64,000 nt of DNA from Leptidea sinapis (GCF_905404315.1 NC_066290.1:10043453-10107452), one strand, 5' to 3'. Numbered from the stretch's first letter, positions 21,448 through 32,711 are shown. Made by a program: numbers and translations. Notes: generated by a model not told the origin, from the letters alone.

Positions 21448-21855
21448 TTAAACGATGATTTTAAATAAAGTATATAATAAAACATCATTGCAGATTGTAT
21501 CATTTTCAAAATATTTGATGAAATCATTCAAACTCTTCTTATTAAAGTATAGATATATTATGCAGTACTGACCACACACTGGGGTATATTCATTCTGTAC
21601 TCTTGCAGTATTGCAGTTATACATTCTGCAATTCCTTTGTAAAAACACCAGCTGGAATCCCTGAGGTGGACGACCATGTGAATCAAAGTATTGTCCAATA
21701 CCCTGTTCATCAATGTGTATTGCAACCCAGTGAGAGCCTGGCTTATTATCACTATCTAAATTGCTGACAATATAACAGGGAGTTACAACATAATATATCG
21801 GCAATCGGTTTGCCGCGTAAACATTATTTTTAATACTGGGATCAATTTTGTTCAA
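21448..21855 (-). pseudogene. Adenain-like cysteine protease, Polinton/Maverick-like
   Basis: A 135-residue minus-strand frame with the signature of C5-type (adenovirus-like) maturation proteases: GSHWVAIHID (catalytic His), YFDSHG (acidic residue), then VQNEYTPVCGQYC (oxyanion Gln and nucleophile Cys). In Polintons/Mavericks and related virus-like elements this enzyme processes capsid proteins. The length is short for the family, so the N terminus is probably missing. A second, decayed copy of this region lies at 22450-23040. This is an old virus-like insertion; I describe it only. Confidence 0.65.
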
Positions 21856-22134
21856 ATAATTCTATATTTCGATTGTATTCCTATTAGTTGAGATGAAGGT
21901 CTTGTCAGTTGCGGGGATTGAATAGTTATGTGGATCAAAATAACATAAGCACTCAATAAGTAAGGCTTTAATGTATCTTATTCATGTATTTAAAACTTAT
22001 TGGGTTACAATAAAACAAAATATCATTTTATATTATATAAATTTTTATTATATAAATTTATAGGGTAATCTAGTATTTAATAAACATAAAAAATACGCAA
22101 GGATACAAACGATTCAAACATTAATTATTATATT

Positions 22135-22290
22135 CTAACTGCTATAATCTACAGAAATATTACGATTTTTATCAATTTCAATAGCATTATCAAATTCCGC
22201 ATAAACAATACAGTTAATTGTTTGTGTAAGAGCTGATTCAAAACGAACTTCTAATCTTACACTACCATGTTTTATAAGATTCCAATGACT
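22135..22290 (-). pseudogene. Polinton-like structural protein, C-terminal fragment
   Basis: The last 50 residues of the minus-strand frame 22452-22135 contain SSSHWNLIKHGSVRLEVRF and NCIVYAEFDNAIEIDKNRN, a pattern I recall from the C terminus of F54H12.2-like proteins of Polinton-type elements (possibly a capsid component). The first part of the same frame is instead the end of the duplicated protease region, so the frame is a fusion made by tandem duplication. Confidence 0.55.
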
Positions 22291-22589
22291 TGAAGAATTT
22301 TCTGTGCATATTGTATAATTTTCAAAATATTTGATGAAATCATTAAAACTCTTCTTATTTAACTGAAAGTAAATGTACATTAAAAAGTACTCGCAAAATA
22401 TACCTACTGCGGTAAATAATATCTTTACTCTTGTAGTATTGTAGATATACATTCTACAATTGCTTTGTCAAAACCTCAGCTGGAATCCCTGAGCTTGACG
22501 ATCATATGAATCGAAGTATTGTCCCATACATCTGCTCATCAATGTGTATTGCAACCCAGTGAGAGCCTGGCTTATTTTCAATATCTATA

Positions 22590-22905
22590 TCAAGTCAAGT
22601 CAAAAAAATCTTTATTCACTGTAAAACTTTATAAGTTATTTCGTGCAGGTCAGGATGAAGTACAAAAGTTACAATAGCATTCAAATGAGTATAACAAAAC
22701 AAATTATTCATCATTAACAAAATTTAGAACATTAATTCCAACTATCTTTAAATAATCTTTCACATTATAATAGGCCTTAGATGTTAATTGATTTTTACGA
22801 TACATTTAAAAAAATTAATAGGTAATATTTTAATAGCATTTAGGAGTTTATTATAAAATATATCACTTTAAAACATTAAGCAATTTTACGGAGCCTAGTA
22901 GATGG
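22590..22905 (-). mobile_element. LINE 3' tail inserted in the second Polinton-like unit
   Basis: Begins TCAAGTCAAGTCAAAAAAATC, a repeat-tailed LINE 3' end on the minus strand. It interrupts the duplicated protease region exactly where unit 1 reads continuously. No coding part is included. Confidence 0.6.
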
Positions 22906-23564
22906 AACAACGTTACAACGTATATCGACAATCTGTTTGCTGCGTAAACATTATTTTGAATACTGAGATCAACTTCTGCAAATAATTCTGTATCTCGATT
23001 ATATTCATATAAGTTTAGAATAAGGTCTTTTCAGTTGAGGGATTGAATATTTATTTGGTTGATGTATTTAAAAGTTATTGGGTTACAACTTACAATAAGA
23101 CAAAACATTTTATGTAAATATTTTAATTCAAAATTATAAGGCAATATAGTAGTAAGTTTAACTAAAAATAATACACACCTTTACAAACAATCAAACATAA
23201 ACATAACTGCGGTAATCTACGGAAATATTATGATTTTTATCAATTTTATTGTAAAGAACTTATTCAAAACGAACTTGGTTTTTGAAATATGTAAATTGAG
23301 TTAAGTGATATAGCTCTTTGTCATTTTCTTGATGTAACAAATTTTGAGATAAATAAAATACACTTTAGTTAATGTGATTACTTCCATTCGTGAATATATC
23401 AACAATCGAGTTGTTTCAGACCAGATTTCCTCATCAGGTCATCAATTATTTTTAGGATTAATTTAAGATTTTTTCCGTTAAATATATTATAGAGTTCAGG
23501 TAGTTATATCTTGAAAGTAATTAACATGGTTGAGATTGTATAAAGGTTGCATATCATTAAAGCA

Positions 23565-23669
23565 TCAGGTGATAAAATTTGTGTCACTGACATGATTCAA
23601 AAATTTTATAAAATTATTTGCGCAAACTGATTTTCCACACCCACACAATGCACCCTCTACTACAAAAAG
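23565..23669 (-). pseudogene. P-loop NTPase fragment
   Basis: A short minus-strand frame reads FVVEGALCGCGKSVCANN, which fits the [AG]xxxxGK[ST] Walker A pattern and has the VEG...GKS flavour of deoxynucleoside kinases. It is cut by stops on both sides. Its position between Polinton-like protease and polymerase fragments suggests a virus-like origin, but family assignment is weak. The rest of 23251-24755 is very AT-rich and I recognise nothing else. Confidence 0.3.
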
Positions 23670-24755
23670 GTTTCATATAACATAATGAGACGATTTAATG
23701 TCAAACTACCATTTATTGATTAAATTTAAATAGAAAAATTTGTAAGTAAAAGAATATACAGAACCTACATCATAACTTACTCCACAAGTTATATATCTAA
23801 TCTATTCTTTTCAAAAAAAATAATTCAACCTTAAAACTTATATAATATTTATTTTATTTATTTTATTTCGTTGAGTGAAAATATTATCCTTTATTGACTT
23901 AAATCTATGCATTGAACAATATTCATTCTTATTTTTAAATAGGCATAGGTATCTTACAATTTTCCATTTTCATATAAGTAAGTACTTAGTAACACTTTTA
24001 TTAAATTTGAATGTGAATTTTTCCTCAACATCTAATACATACGTTTAGATCTAAGTCCTAGGAATTCATTAAATATGTAAACTTTGTTTTCATCTTTATA
24101 ATTACCGTACCGTACTTCGTTTTATTGACTTTTGTATAGCAAAAATTTTTTTCTGCAGTCAGAGGTTTTGAAACGCAAATGTAAATCAGCTTTTATATTT
24201 GTGTAATTTTTTTATATATTAAACTATCAGTATCAGTGTACAATAATTTTAATTTATTTCGAAGCTTTTTTAACTAGTGAAAGTCATCGCTTTAGAGTTT
24301 AAGAAATATTCAATATATAAAATCCGAAATAAATTTTTAAGTGCCAAATAAATAGGTTTATTGAAGAACAATTTAGTTTTTCGTAATTGAATTGCAACCA
24401 AATTTTCATTTTAAAGTAAATAAACTATTGAATTATATCTTGGCAATAAAATCTTGTACAATTTAACATTTACTCTTTTTCAATATTTTCCATTGTTCTT
24501 TATACACTGAGTTATTCATTAATTTATAAAAATCTTTTCGAAATCAGATGTAGGTAGCATGTTTTTGCATGTTTGTATTTAAATCTATGTAATATTGTAA
24601 CCACGAGCTTGGTTTGAATTTTAAAATTATATGAATATTTTGTAATTTCTGTGTGTGTGTTGCACAAAACAAGACATTGCTTTAAATTCCTGAAGTAAAT
24701 GACATATGTATTTTTATTACGAAGGTTTGGAACAAATTTTATGCCTTTTTTATCA

Positions 24756-25019
24756 TCAATACTTACATTTTATATTCTCGGGGCATAAGGATAGGTCAGA
24801 ATGTAAATCATGCAGTTCAATTGGATATTCTATTGGATCTACTTCCAAAATAAAACCAAATTCAAAATCATCCGGAACATCAAAATTTGTAGGGACATCT
24901 ACCCATTCAAAAACTTCAGTAGGAAGGAATGGAGATATAGCCCATCCGTAAAGGTTACTAGCACCAAAATAAGTTATAAACGACTTTGGTTTTTCTTTGT
25001 CCTGTTCTCGCATAGTCAA
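24756..25019 (-). pseudogene. Protein-primed type-B DNA polymerase fragment, Polinton-like
   Basis: A minus-strand frame of 87 residues containing NLYGWAISPFLP, FEWVDVP, FGFILEVDPIEYP and ELHDLHSDL, the region around motif A of PolB enzymes of Polintons and related virus-like elements. The motif A position usually written YxDxxNLYG reads YFGASNLYG, so the metal-binding Asp is Gly. The fragment is isolated, with no other polymerase motif nearby. It lies about 3 kb from the protease on the same strand. The flank 25020-25530 shows nothing recognised. Confidence 0.7.
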
Positions 25020-25532
25020 AGTTAAAGTTCTTTATTTACCAGAAACAAGTAAAGTTGTTACAAATTTAAGAGTAGACACATGTTTCGTCTTGACAGACAT
25101 GCAAATATTTCAGTGGTTTCGTTTTATAAAATTGTAACCTATACTTTTTTCATTAAATTATCTTTTTCATAACGATTTCTACATTGAGATATACAGTCTT
25201 AAATACTCGATCCAATGAAAGCTATTAGAACGCGAGCAAGATAGAGAATATGATGTCAACTGCAGCGCGACAAGGACAAATAGTATGTGTCATAGATTAA
25301 TCAACCAGAAGTGAAATCGTAGGCAGAATACATAGCGTTCGTAACCGCTTGATTGCGAAACTTGAGTTTTCTAGTTAGTTAGGGAGCGTCTTTCTTAAAT
25401 AATATTATGATGATTATAATAAGTTCTGGCTTTCAAAGTCTTATAATAAAGGTGGTATAGAATGAGATTAGTAATAGCAGGCTATTTGATATTTTATTAG
25501 TACTTAATCTTGGAATGTATGTAACGTACCAG

Positions 25533-25612
25533 GAGGTCTACTCTCAAAATCTACAACGACACATTTGGAACGATACGACAATACTCCGAATATACCGCAA
25601 CTACCCTGTCTG
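25533..25612. mobile_element. MITE end fragment, same family as 45986-46801
   Basis: The reverse complement of about 46725-46805: CTACTCTCAAAATCTACAAC, then GGAACGATACGACAATACT and GAATATACCGCAACTA. Only one end is present; the next base block belongs to another repeat. Confidence 0.65.
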
Positions 25613-25960
25613 CAGCGGGATGATCGAGGTAGTATATTTTAGGACAATTTAGGAAATGATGTAAAAAGGCGTTGTTGCAGTGAATGTAATACGAAATTTA
25701 ATATTTTTTAATAAACAAGTGCGTATGCGTAGCTGAACTATCAAACTACAAAAACAAGTTTTAGGGTAGATAGCGGACGTAGACAGTAGGTAAGTGCTAT
25801 CTGCTTGCGTAGGAGTTTTTTCAGTAACACTGTCCTTTCGGTATATCCCTTGCTAACTGCAGAAGAATCAATGGATCATTTTCTGTTTCTCCCATTATCT
25901 TATTGTAATAAACCCTCAACAGAAATACATTCATAAATAATATAATATACAAGACACACT
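25613..25960. repeat. Dispersed repeat S, copy 1
   Basis: Matches 58827-59140 through several long blocks (GCGGGATGATCGAGGTAG, GTAGCTGAACTATCAAACTA, CTAACTGCAGAAGAATCAAT). Non-coding; both copies are on the same strand. Origin unknown. Confidence 0.75.
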
Positions 25961-26039
25961 GTTTAGACACACACCGAAAATACCGAACATTATGCAGATC
26001 TAATTTCGGTGCCAGGAATCAGGTGAAACAGTTCTTCAG

Positions 26040-26660
26040 AACACTCCCCGTGATAAATGCGGTAGAAACACACAATAAAGCGACGTCTCTACACAACGCC
26101 AAGTGATCCAGCCGTTCACAGAGCACTGGGTCTCCGACAATTCGAGCTGCTGTCCGTTGCACGCGGTGAAATGGATCGAGCTGATACTAGGGTGCGCCAA
26201 GCCAGAGATGACAGCAATACTCCATATGTGGCTGGACCTTCGCTTTGTAAAACGCTAGAATGTGGGCCTAATTGATGTATTGCAGTGCTCTATTAATGAC
26301 GCCCAGCTTCTTCAAAGCCAATTTGGCTTTGCCCTACAGATGACCACGGAATTGGCTTTTGGCAATCGGTCTAGATTTTGAGACTCAGTATTCCGATACT
26401 AGTCGATGCTTTAAGGGAAGTGTTGTCGAAGAGTGGTGATACGACAAATGGTTATTTTTAGTGGTAAACTCGCAAACTTGAGTCTTCTGGGGGTTAAATT
26501 GGACAAGGTTCAATTAACCCCATTCCGCGACCTTCTCAAGAGAGAACTCGATAGAAGGCATAAGTTTCTCCCGCCTCTGGTCGGCGATTTCCCGAGAGAG
26601 ACCTGCATGGCCCGTGCATACGATATCACCCGTGCTCTCTCGCCTAACTGACCACAGCAG
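26040..26660 (-). pseudogene. Degenerate LINE RT thumb and linker
   Basis: Recognisable B-family-like blocks on the minus strand (TTTTTAGTGGTAAACTCGCA, GAGTCTTCTGGGGGTTAAAT, CGATACTAGTCGATGC), with no surviving frame. The stretch 26661-28370 after it is AT-rich intergenic sequence in which I see no gene. Confidence 0.6.
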
Positions 26661-28378
26661 GCTTTTTTTAAGCCTCTTCTTCCATGTCACCACGAAAATG
26701 AACGTCACTCGAACGACGCCCAGTATGACAATACTGGATGTACTAATTAGGTAACTATTCTGAAATCGAGGAGATACGAATTTGTATGTATTACGTGTGA
26801 ACATACTAACCTGACTATTAAATCATTGATACCTACAGCAAATCACCAGCAGAAAATCGATTTATTTCGTTATAAGTACAAAGATTTTCTCGTTCTTTAA
26901 GGGCATTATATTTTTCTTTTTCTCCATTTTTATCCATAATGTTTAATTCAACTGTAGTTAAAATTCTCTGGGTTTCCACGGAAGACCAGCGTCGTGGAAT
27001 CTTTCGAAACCACAACTATACTGAGTTGGGGGCCCATTGGAGTCATTAGATCATAATTAGAATAGTATAACTTTAAGAACTATTATCAGAATGTATGTAA
27101 TGACGTCAATAAACATTTTTTCTTTCGTTCTGTCTTTCTAAAATAGTAACACGTACGGAAATACATGCAAACGGAATCAAACTGTTATTTTCATAGTTAT
27201 ACTTAACTTAAACAAGGGTCGCTATGAGAATAACATCAGAATGGTCATTGTATGGGCAGATATGTCAACGATATACGAGGTATAAATTTACCCTTTTTTA
27301 ATTAGTAGACATTTTCCTTATGTCTAGTTTGTTTGGAGGAACCACGTTTCCCGCGTTTATTTGCAAGGCTGTCTGACATTCAGTAACCACACACTAATTA
27401 TTGTATTGACAGTGTTGTCAGCGATATCCCTTGATGAAAAACAGTACAGAGATAATCCTTCTTAAGAGAAATTTACATACATGCGTAACATCTAATTAAT
27501 AAGGAGTTATCTCGTAAGGACTATCATCACTGCAGCAACAGTTCGTAATAAAAACGTGATTAGATATCAAAACTAAACTTACATACAAAATTTCGTGAGC
27601 GTGCTACTAACTGTTGAAAAGTTCCCTATTTAAGAAATAATCCTGGCTGCAAGGTCAGATTATGTATAATATCATATTATTGCAATGTCACCGAAGTTAT
27701 GTAGGTGTACAAAATTTTAGCTCAATTAGATATCGGGAAGTGCTACAAAAGTTTCTTTTAGACTCTGAATTGATACAAATACTTACATAGTTATATACCA
27801 ACTAACCGGCAAACAAGTGTTAAGTAAAACCTTGCAATATTAATAAAATGCTCAAAACCGTGATGATCATACAAATATGAATATTATCAAATATTTACTT
27901 ACCTATTATAGACCATGGAATAGTCAACATAATATGATATATTTTTATTTTTCTCGTATTATTTATGCATACAATACAGTAATAGACCATATTAATAATA
28001 ATATTCTAATATCACTTTCTATGTTAAGATATTCAAGCTTGCAATTAATAGAACGTGTATTGCGCTAACTGTCAACTGTCTATGCGATCGTCAACCGGTT
28101 ATAACCAGTATTGCAGCGTACGCAACAAGAACAAGCGACCAGTGGACACACATGCCCCGAATTATTGTAGAAGTGCAACCGTTTATCGTGTTTGTATGAA
28201 GCTTAGTCTCTGTACATTTTTTTTACTCATATGGCCATATAGTCGGTAAAATACTATTTTCAGTTTATTTGCAAGGATTTTGCATATTCTGTTTTATACT
28301 TAATTATAACTTTATACCACGTTTATTTGTAAGGCCGTTTAAGTTTAGTATGAAAACCTTGCTTATATTGGAGGTTCC

Positions 28379-28873
28379 TTATAGGAGGGGGATTTTATTC
28401 CATATTTTGGCTGACGAGAATCGGAAACTTCCTCTGAAAGTAGCTGTGGCATGAGTCTGCGGCAAAAGCTGCGTCGCACATTGCTGTGTGCCTAGAGAAC
28501 GACGACTTGATGCCCATGACAACTTATCATACAAATATGAAGCTGCTTGATACTTAATGACATCAAAGAGAAAACAAGCGAGATGGAATTTGCGCCTGTG
28601 TCTCATTTTAAGGATTGAGTGTTTATTTAAGTAAGGTGTTACATTGGCTCTCAAAGGGATATTAAAACAGAAACGGGCGCACGCATTCTGAACTCTTTGT
28701 ATTAGTTTTTGTGTTCTTGCAAGTAAACGTGGACCGAACACTGTATCCATGTAGTTCCAAGAATATTCTATGTAGAAAATGTAAAAATATGTGGTTATGA
28801 GTTTGATCCTGGCCCGAGTTGCATTCCGTACTAATCGAGGAGGAATTGATGCACAATCTAATGTAAATGACAT
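28379..28873 (-). pseudogene. LINE reverse transcriptase, C-terminal fragment
   Basis: A 164-residue open frame reads VFGPRLLARTQKLIQRVQNA, CARFCFNIP, LNKHSILKM and FRGSFRFSSAKIWNKIP, the thumb-to-C-terminus region of a non-LTR RT. No palm domain lies upstream (higher coordinates), so it is 5'-truncated just after the palm. 28900-29240 shows nothing further except a TGACGTCACACCCCCG block at 29102-29117. Confidence 0.7.
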
Positions 28874-29243
28874 TTGAAGCGGCTATGACCAAGTCTCAGA
28901 CGTGGTAATGTGATATGGACATTTATGTTAACCTAATGTTTGGATCTTCTAAACCACGGGTGAGCAATAATACCACAATAATTGGTCTTAGTATACCAAC
29001 ATCCCTTCATTTTATGATTGTTTCAATCTTGCACTATCTGTTGTTTAATTATTGGCATTAAATCAGACATTAATGGCAACACTCCTGGCTGACACATCAG
29101 TTGACGTCACACCCCCGGTCATCCAACAGTCACGCACTAGTTCAAACGCCGCTGTGCAGTTAAAATTTTTGAAGTGAACCTTCTTTAGAATCGTTGTGAT
29201 TTGAAACTCGATAAAACAACAAAGCGAGGCGATAGAGGCGCCT

Positions 29244-29674
29244 TTGACAGCTATTATTTATAAAACTATTATTTTCGCCGCCGCATCAAATTATGATTTC
29301 AACAATATGGATATCCGATCCAAGATTCTCGAGGGCGCAGAGAACGAATATGGGATCATTTTTGAAATTAGTAAATTTAAAATATTGCCGCCGCGCATAA
29401 TTATTTTTGGGGCTATACGTATACGTGGTGGTTATAATGATAACCCTAATGCCAAACCACTAAAAAGCATGTTTCAGAAATTTTTGTGCCACCTGGAACT
29501 AAAATCGTTGAAATCAGCAAACTATGTGCTAACGAACACGAACACGAAACACTAGAAAACGTCAGTATATTTATGTGTTCTTCTTCACTGCATAATATTA
29601 ATACAACTGCTCCATCAACATGGACTGATGATGCAAATCAGGATGAAAGTGACGGTTATATTATTGATAACTAG
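29244..29674 (+). pseudogene. P-element/THAP9-like transposase fragment (tentative)
   Basis: Two overlapping plus-strand frames. The first (29244-29555) has MDIRSKILEGAENEYG and RIRGGYNDNPNAKPLKSMFQ; the second (29486-29674) has PPGTKIVEISKLCANEH and ends SDGYIIDN. The GGYNDNPNA block resembles the C-terminal region of P-type transposases as I remember them. A frameshift near 29490 joins the two. Catalytic motifs are not visible. Confidence 0.35.
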
Positions 29675-29693
29675 AAGGAAATGGAGGCATATT

Positions 29694-29915
29694 AGTGCAA
29701 GTTTTACATAACAATAAAACTTGTATTATTGAGCAGAGACGATGCACAGTATCTGTGAGATTGCGTTTGATACTTTCCTTTATATTTCCGGCCGTCACCA
29801 GAGCGTTGGCGGCAGTTCGCCCTCATAGAAGTATCTCACCAGGAGCCATTATTGGGATGCTGTGCATCGTCTCTGCTCAATAATACAAGTTTTATTTTTA
29901 TGTAAAACTTGCACT
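29694..29915. repeat. Foldback with 56-bp inverted arms
   Basis: Arms at 29694-29749 and 29860-29915 are inverted copies differing at one of 56 positions. They begin AGTGCAAGTTTTACAT and include GAGCAGAGACGATGCACAG. The 110-base spacer is GC-richer. A further partial copy of the GACGATGCACAG(C/T)ATCTGT block follows at about 29931. Confidence 0.9.
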
Positions 29916-30201
29916 ATTATCGGCATGTGACGATGCACAGCATCTGTCAGAGACGTGTTTATAACTCCTGGTGACTGACAACGACGCTATGTGAAATTGA
30001 AACAGACATTGATAACTATCGTTATATTTAACTATACAGTATCAATTTTGTGTACTCCGAATTAATTTACAACAGTTAAACTTAAAAAATCATATGGATG
30101 TATTAATTCTTACAATTGAACTAGCTTTTTAAAACAAGGAATACAAAAGAATCTATCTAAAATCGACTAAATTTAACCAATCAATATAGATTTAATTATA
30201 A

Positions 30202-30882
30202 TTATATAGAATCAAAATTAGCTGCAAGGTTAATGTGCGATCCAGTAATGCCCATAATTTGCTTAAAATAATATTTTGCAAAGGTATTTTCTCTGCGCCA
30301 ATTCCCACGACTAAGAATATATTCTATATGGTAGTTATCATACCAGTTCAAAGATGCGACGGCAGAACGCAATGAGCCAGGAGTGGCTGTAATACCTGCG
30401 TCCCTTAACACTGTTTTAACCCAGTTACCGAGAACCCTTCGCGAGGCGGCTTGTCTGGGACCTCTGATATTAACGAAGAGGGCACTGTTACACTCGGTTA
30501 TGCGTCTCTGTGCTCCTAGCTCTACAACTTTCTTAAGCCAAAATACCGGACAGATATTGTGATTGCTATGCTCCATTAACTTCCAACCTGATTGTCTATA
30601 TGATGCCGTATCTGTCTTCGATCCAAAGGCTGGGAGTAATATGACACGATCGCCTCCGTCAGTAAAGTGGGATGGAGAGATCTTCAGCAAGGTATGATAG
30701 TGTACGCGTCGGCCGGATGCTAAAACTAAAATACAGGCTAACCGGCGTGAAGCTTCAAAGAGTGTATCATTGGCGGGTGAATTACTTTGTAACCATGCGA
30801 CCAAGTCACTAGGATACCAAATAGGGGGTTTTTCTGCTCTTGGTTTCTGAAGAGAGATGGCTTTCAATATATACGTTACCAA
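30202..30882 (-). CDS. DIRS tyrosine recombinase
   Basis: An intact frame of about 226 residues. The first Met given by a simple ORF call may be downstream of the real start, because the frame is probably translated with or after pol. It has the layout of a lambda-integrase-type catalytic domain: an Arg-containing LVLASGRR block, a long insert, SLRSAVASLNW, and at the C terminus YILSRGNWRRENTFAKYYF, where the final Tyr-containing helix supplies the nucleophile in this family. In DIRS elements it inserts a circular DNA without target duplication. It is the best-preserved gene of the element. Confidence 0.75.
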   Translation of the reverse strand: MVTYILKAISLQKPRAEKPPIWYPSDLVAWLQSNSPANDTLFEASRRLACILVLASGRRVHYHTLLKISPSHFTDGGDRVILLPAFGSKTDTASYRQSGWKLMEHSNHNICPVFWLKKVVELGAQRRITECNSALFVNIRGPRQAASRRVLGNWVKTVLRDAGITATPGSLRSAVASLNWYDNYHIEYILSRGNWRRENTFAKYYFKQIMGITGSHINLAANFDSI

Positions 30883-31091
30883 GAAATGAGAATTTAAATT
30901 TTAATTATTTGGTGGTTTGCCGAAAGTTAGTACGACTGATATATGTAATAAAATCGTTGGATAAGCTAGTCTCTCTTCAAGGCATAAGTATGCTAAGAAT
31001 CTAGATAAACTCACGGCGCTAGGATTCTTATGATAAAAATTATTGTTTTTACACCACTTTATCCATCTTGCCTATGCAAGCTTGTAAGTTC

Positions 31092-32711
31092 TCAAGGTGG
31101 ATTTCTCCGCCTCTGTCCAGACTCCAGTGATGTCACTCCACCCTCAATCTTCCAAACGTACAGTTCTATGTCCTGCACTCGAGGCTCTAAGCCTGTGCTC
31201 TGATCGATAAGTACCGTGCTCGGATTGTTCACTTTCATGGGCTTGCACAGCGCTCTTTGGCGGAGATCCGGTAGCCAAATCGCTTTTTTCCACATCGGTG
31301 CTACAACTAGATACACTCCTATTGCAGAATTCAAGTGGTGCAGCAGTCGGGACAGCAGACTAGGTGGTGGTAACACCCACGCCAGTTGAAACTGCCATTC
31401 GCGACTGAAGGCATTGCAGAATAGCGCTGAGTTGTCTCGACAATCTTTTGAGACATACTTTTCTACAACCCTCGTGTTCATCGTGGCGAATAGGTCGATC
31501 TGAGGGATCCCGAAGTTGTGAAACACTTCCTTCAATGCTGGGCCAAGTAAATGCCATTCGGCCTCTTGTCTCCCCTGAGATAGCCGGTCTGCTATGTCGT
31601 TGTATTTCCCGGGGAGGAACTCTGCTATCAGTGTGATGTTCCTTTTGTCTAGGAGTTCCAGTAGCTCAACTGCTTACTGCACGGTGATTTTTTATGGTAG
31701 TTATCCACCATTTTAAGTCTCTTACTACTGGGATCGGAATTATCGATGGTGTATATGAAGAGGTTGTCCGCTAGAATTCGAGCATGACGTTGCAACTGGC
31801 GGCAGTGCAGTCTTCCTCTTGGTGTTACGAAGTTGGCAAAGTTGAGAGTGCCAAGGATCACCTGAGTTTCCTTGAGAGATATTGTTTCCTTGAGAGATAT
31901 TGTTCCCTTGTGTATAGCTTTCTGTGAAATTGCTACTATAGTTTGAACCTTTTTCCCTGGTAAGCTCTTTAGACTGCGGGCAGTGTTCCACGATAGTCCT
32001 AGAAATTCTATCTCCTGCATAGGGTCGATTATAGATTTTACGAAATTCATGGTCCAGCCGAGAGTCTCCATCATTTGAATTGCTACTTTCGCTCGGTCTC
32101 TCAGAAGTGTGTTTGACTGATTTACCAGCAAGAAATCGTCTAGGTAGACTATTACCCTCATGCCCTTGTTCCTTAGGTACTGAGCTTCCCAATTGGTTAG
32201 AGCTGAGAAGTTCTTCAGTGCACAATATAGGCCGAATGGAAGGCAGGTCATTTGGAGGACTTGTCGCTCGTAAACCAGCCGGAGGAACCTTCGATGAGAC
32301 TGTGAGATAGGCACGTGGAAGTATGCCGATGACAGGTCGAGCTTCACCATTCAGTCGTCCTTCTGAAGAAATCGAGATATGTGAAACTGTGAAATCAGTT
32401 TGAATGGCTTGGGTGTTATATGCTGATTGAGTTGCCTTAGATTGAAGATGGGTCTGAATGATCCATCGCTCTTCCTCGTCAAGAACATCGTTGACAAGTA
32501 ACTGGCTCGTAACTGCCGTTGATTTGGAATTTCTAAAACTCCTTGTTCCAGAAGATTGTGGATCTGCTGTGTCATATCTGGTGACTGAGGAGTCTCGAAA
32601 CGACGTAAAACCTGCGACGACGGATGGACGAGCGCTGGTTTGGAGGTGAATGGCAGGCGCATTCCCGTGATTATATCGAGAAGGGCCAGTGGAGCTTTTC
32701 TCCACCAAGTA
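31092..32711 (-). pseudogene. DIRS reverse transcriptase / RNase H
   Basis: The frame from about 32711 to 31649 reads through fingers (FLTRKSDGSFRPIFNLRQLN), palm (VKLDLSSAYFHVPIS, YERQVLQMTCLPFGL) and the catalytic VYLDDFLLV. A single in-frame TGA at 32351-32353 sits where the sister family has Trp. After 31690 the frame changes and the central part of RNase H is missing. It resumes as FLPGKYNDIADRLSQG and then PQIDLFATMNTRVVEKYVS with DAFS-like NAFSREW (31535-31092), a block found after RNase H in DIRS elements. The RT could be near functional but for the stop; the RNase H could not. Confidence 0.8.

Larger units (their letters stand above)
21480..23250. repeat. Tandem duplication of a Polinton-like segment
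   Basis: The block starting ATATTTGATGAAATCATT near 21510 recurs near 22330, about 826 bases further on. The GAGAGCCTGGCTTATT block (21740 and 22560), the TTTGCCGCGTAAACATTATT block (21810, and 22940 with changes) and the TAATCTAC(A/G)GAAATATTA block (22145 and 23215) follow in the same order. So the protease, spacer and capsid 3' end exist as two degenerate units. Unit 2 is lengthened by a LINE tail at 22590-22905. Confidence 0.75.

Noticed and set aside
27877..28249. Two short plus-strand ORFs in AT-rich DNA
   Set aside because: Composition is Tyr/Ile/Asn-rich as expected by chance, with no motif or neighbour support.
31740..32700. C-terminal half of the 513-residue minus-strand frame over the DIRS RT
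   Set aside because: It overlaps the true RT frame and has no RT motifs; only its first part (33281-32712) matches a known protein.
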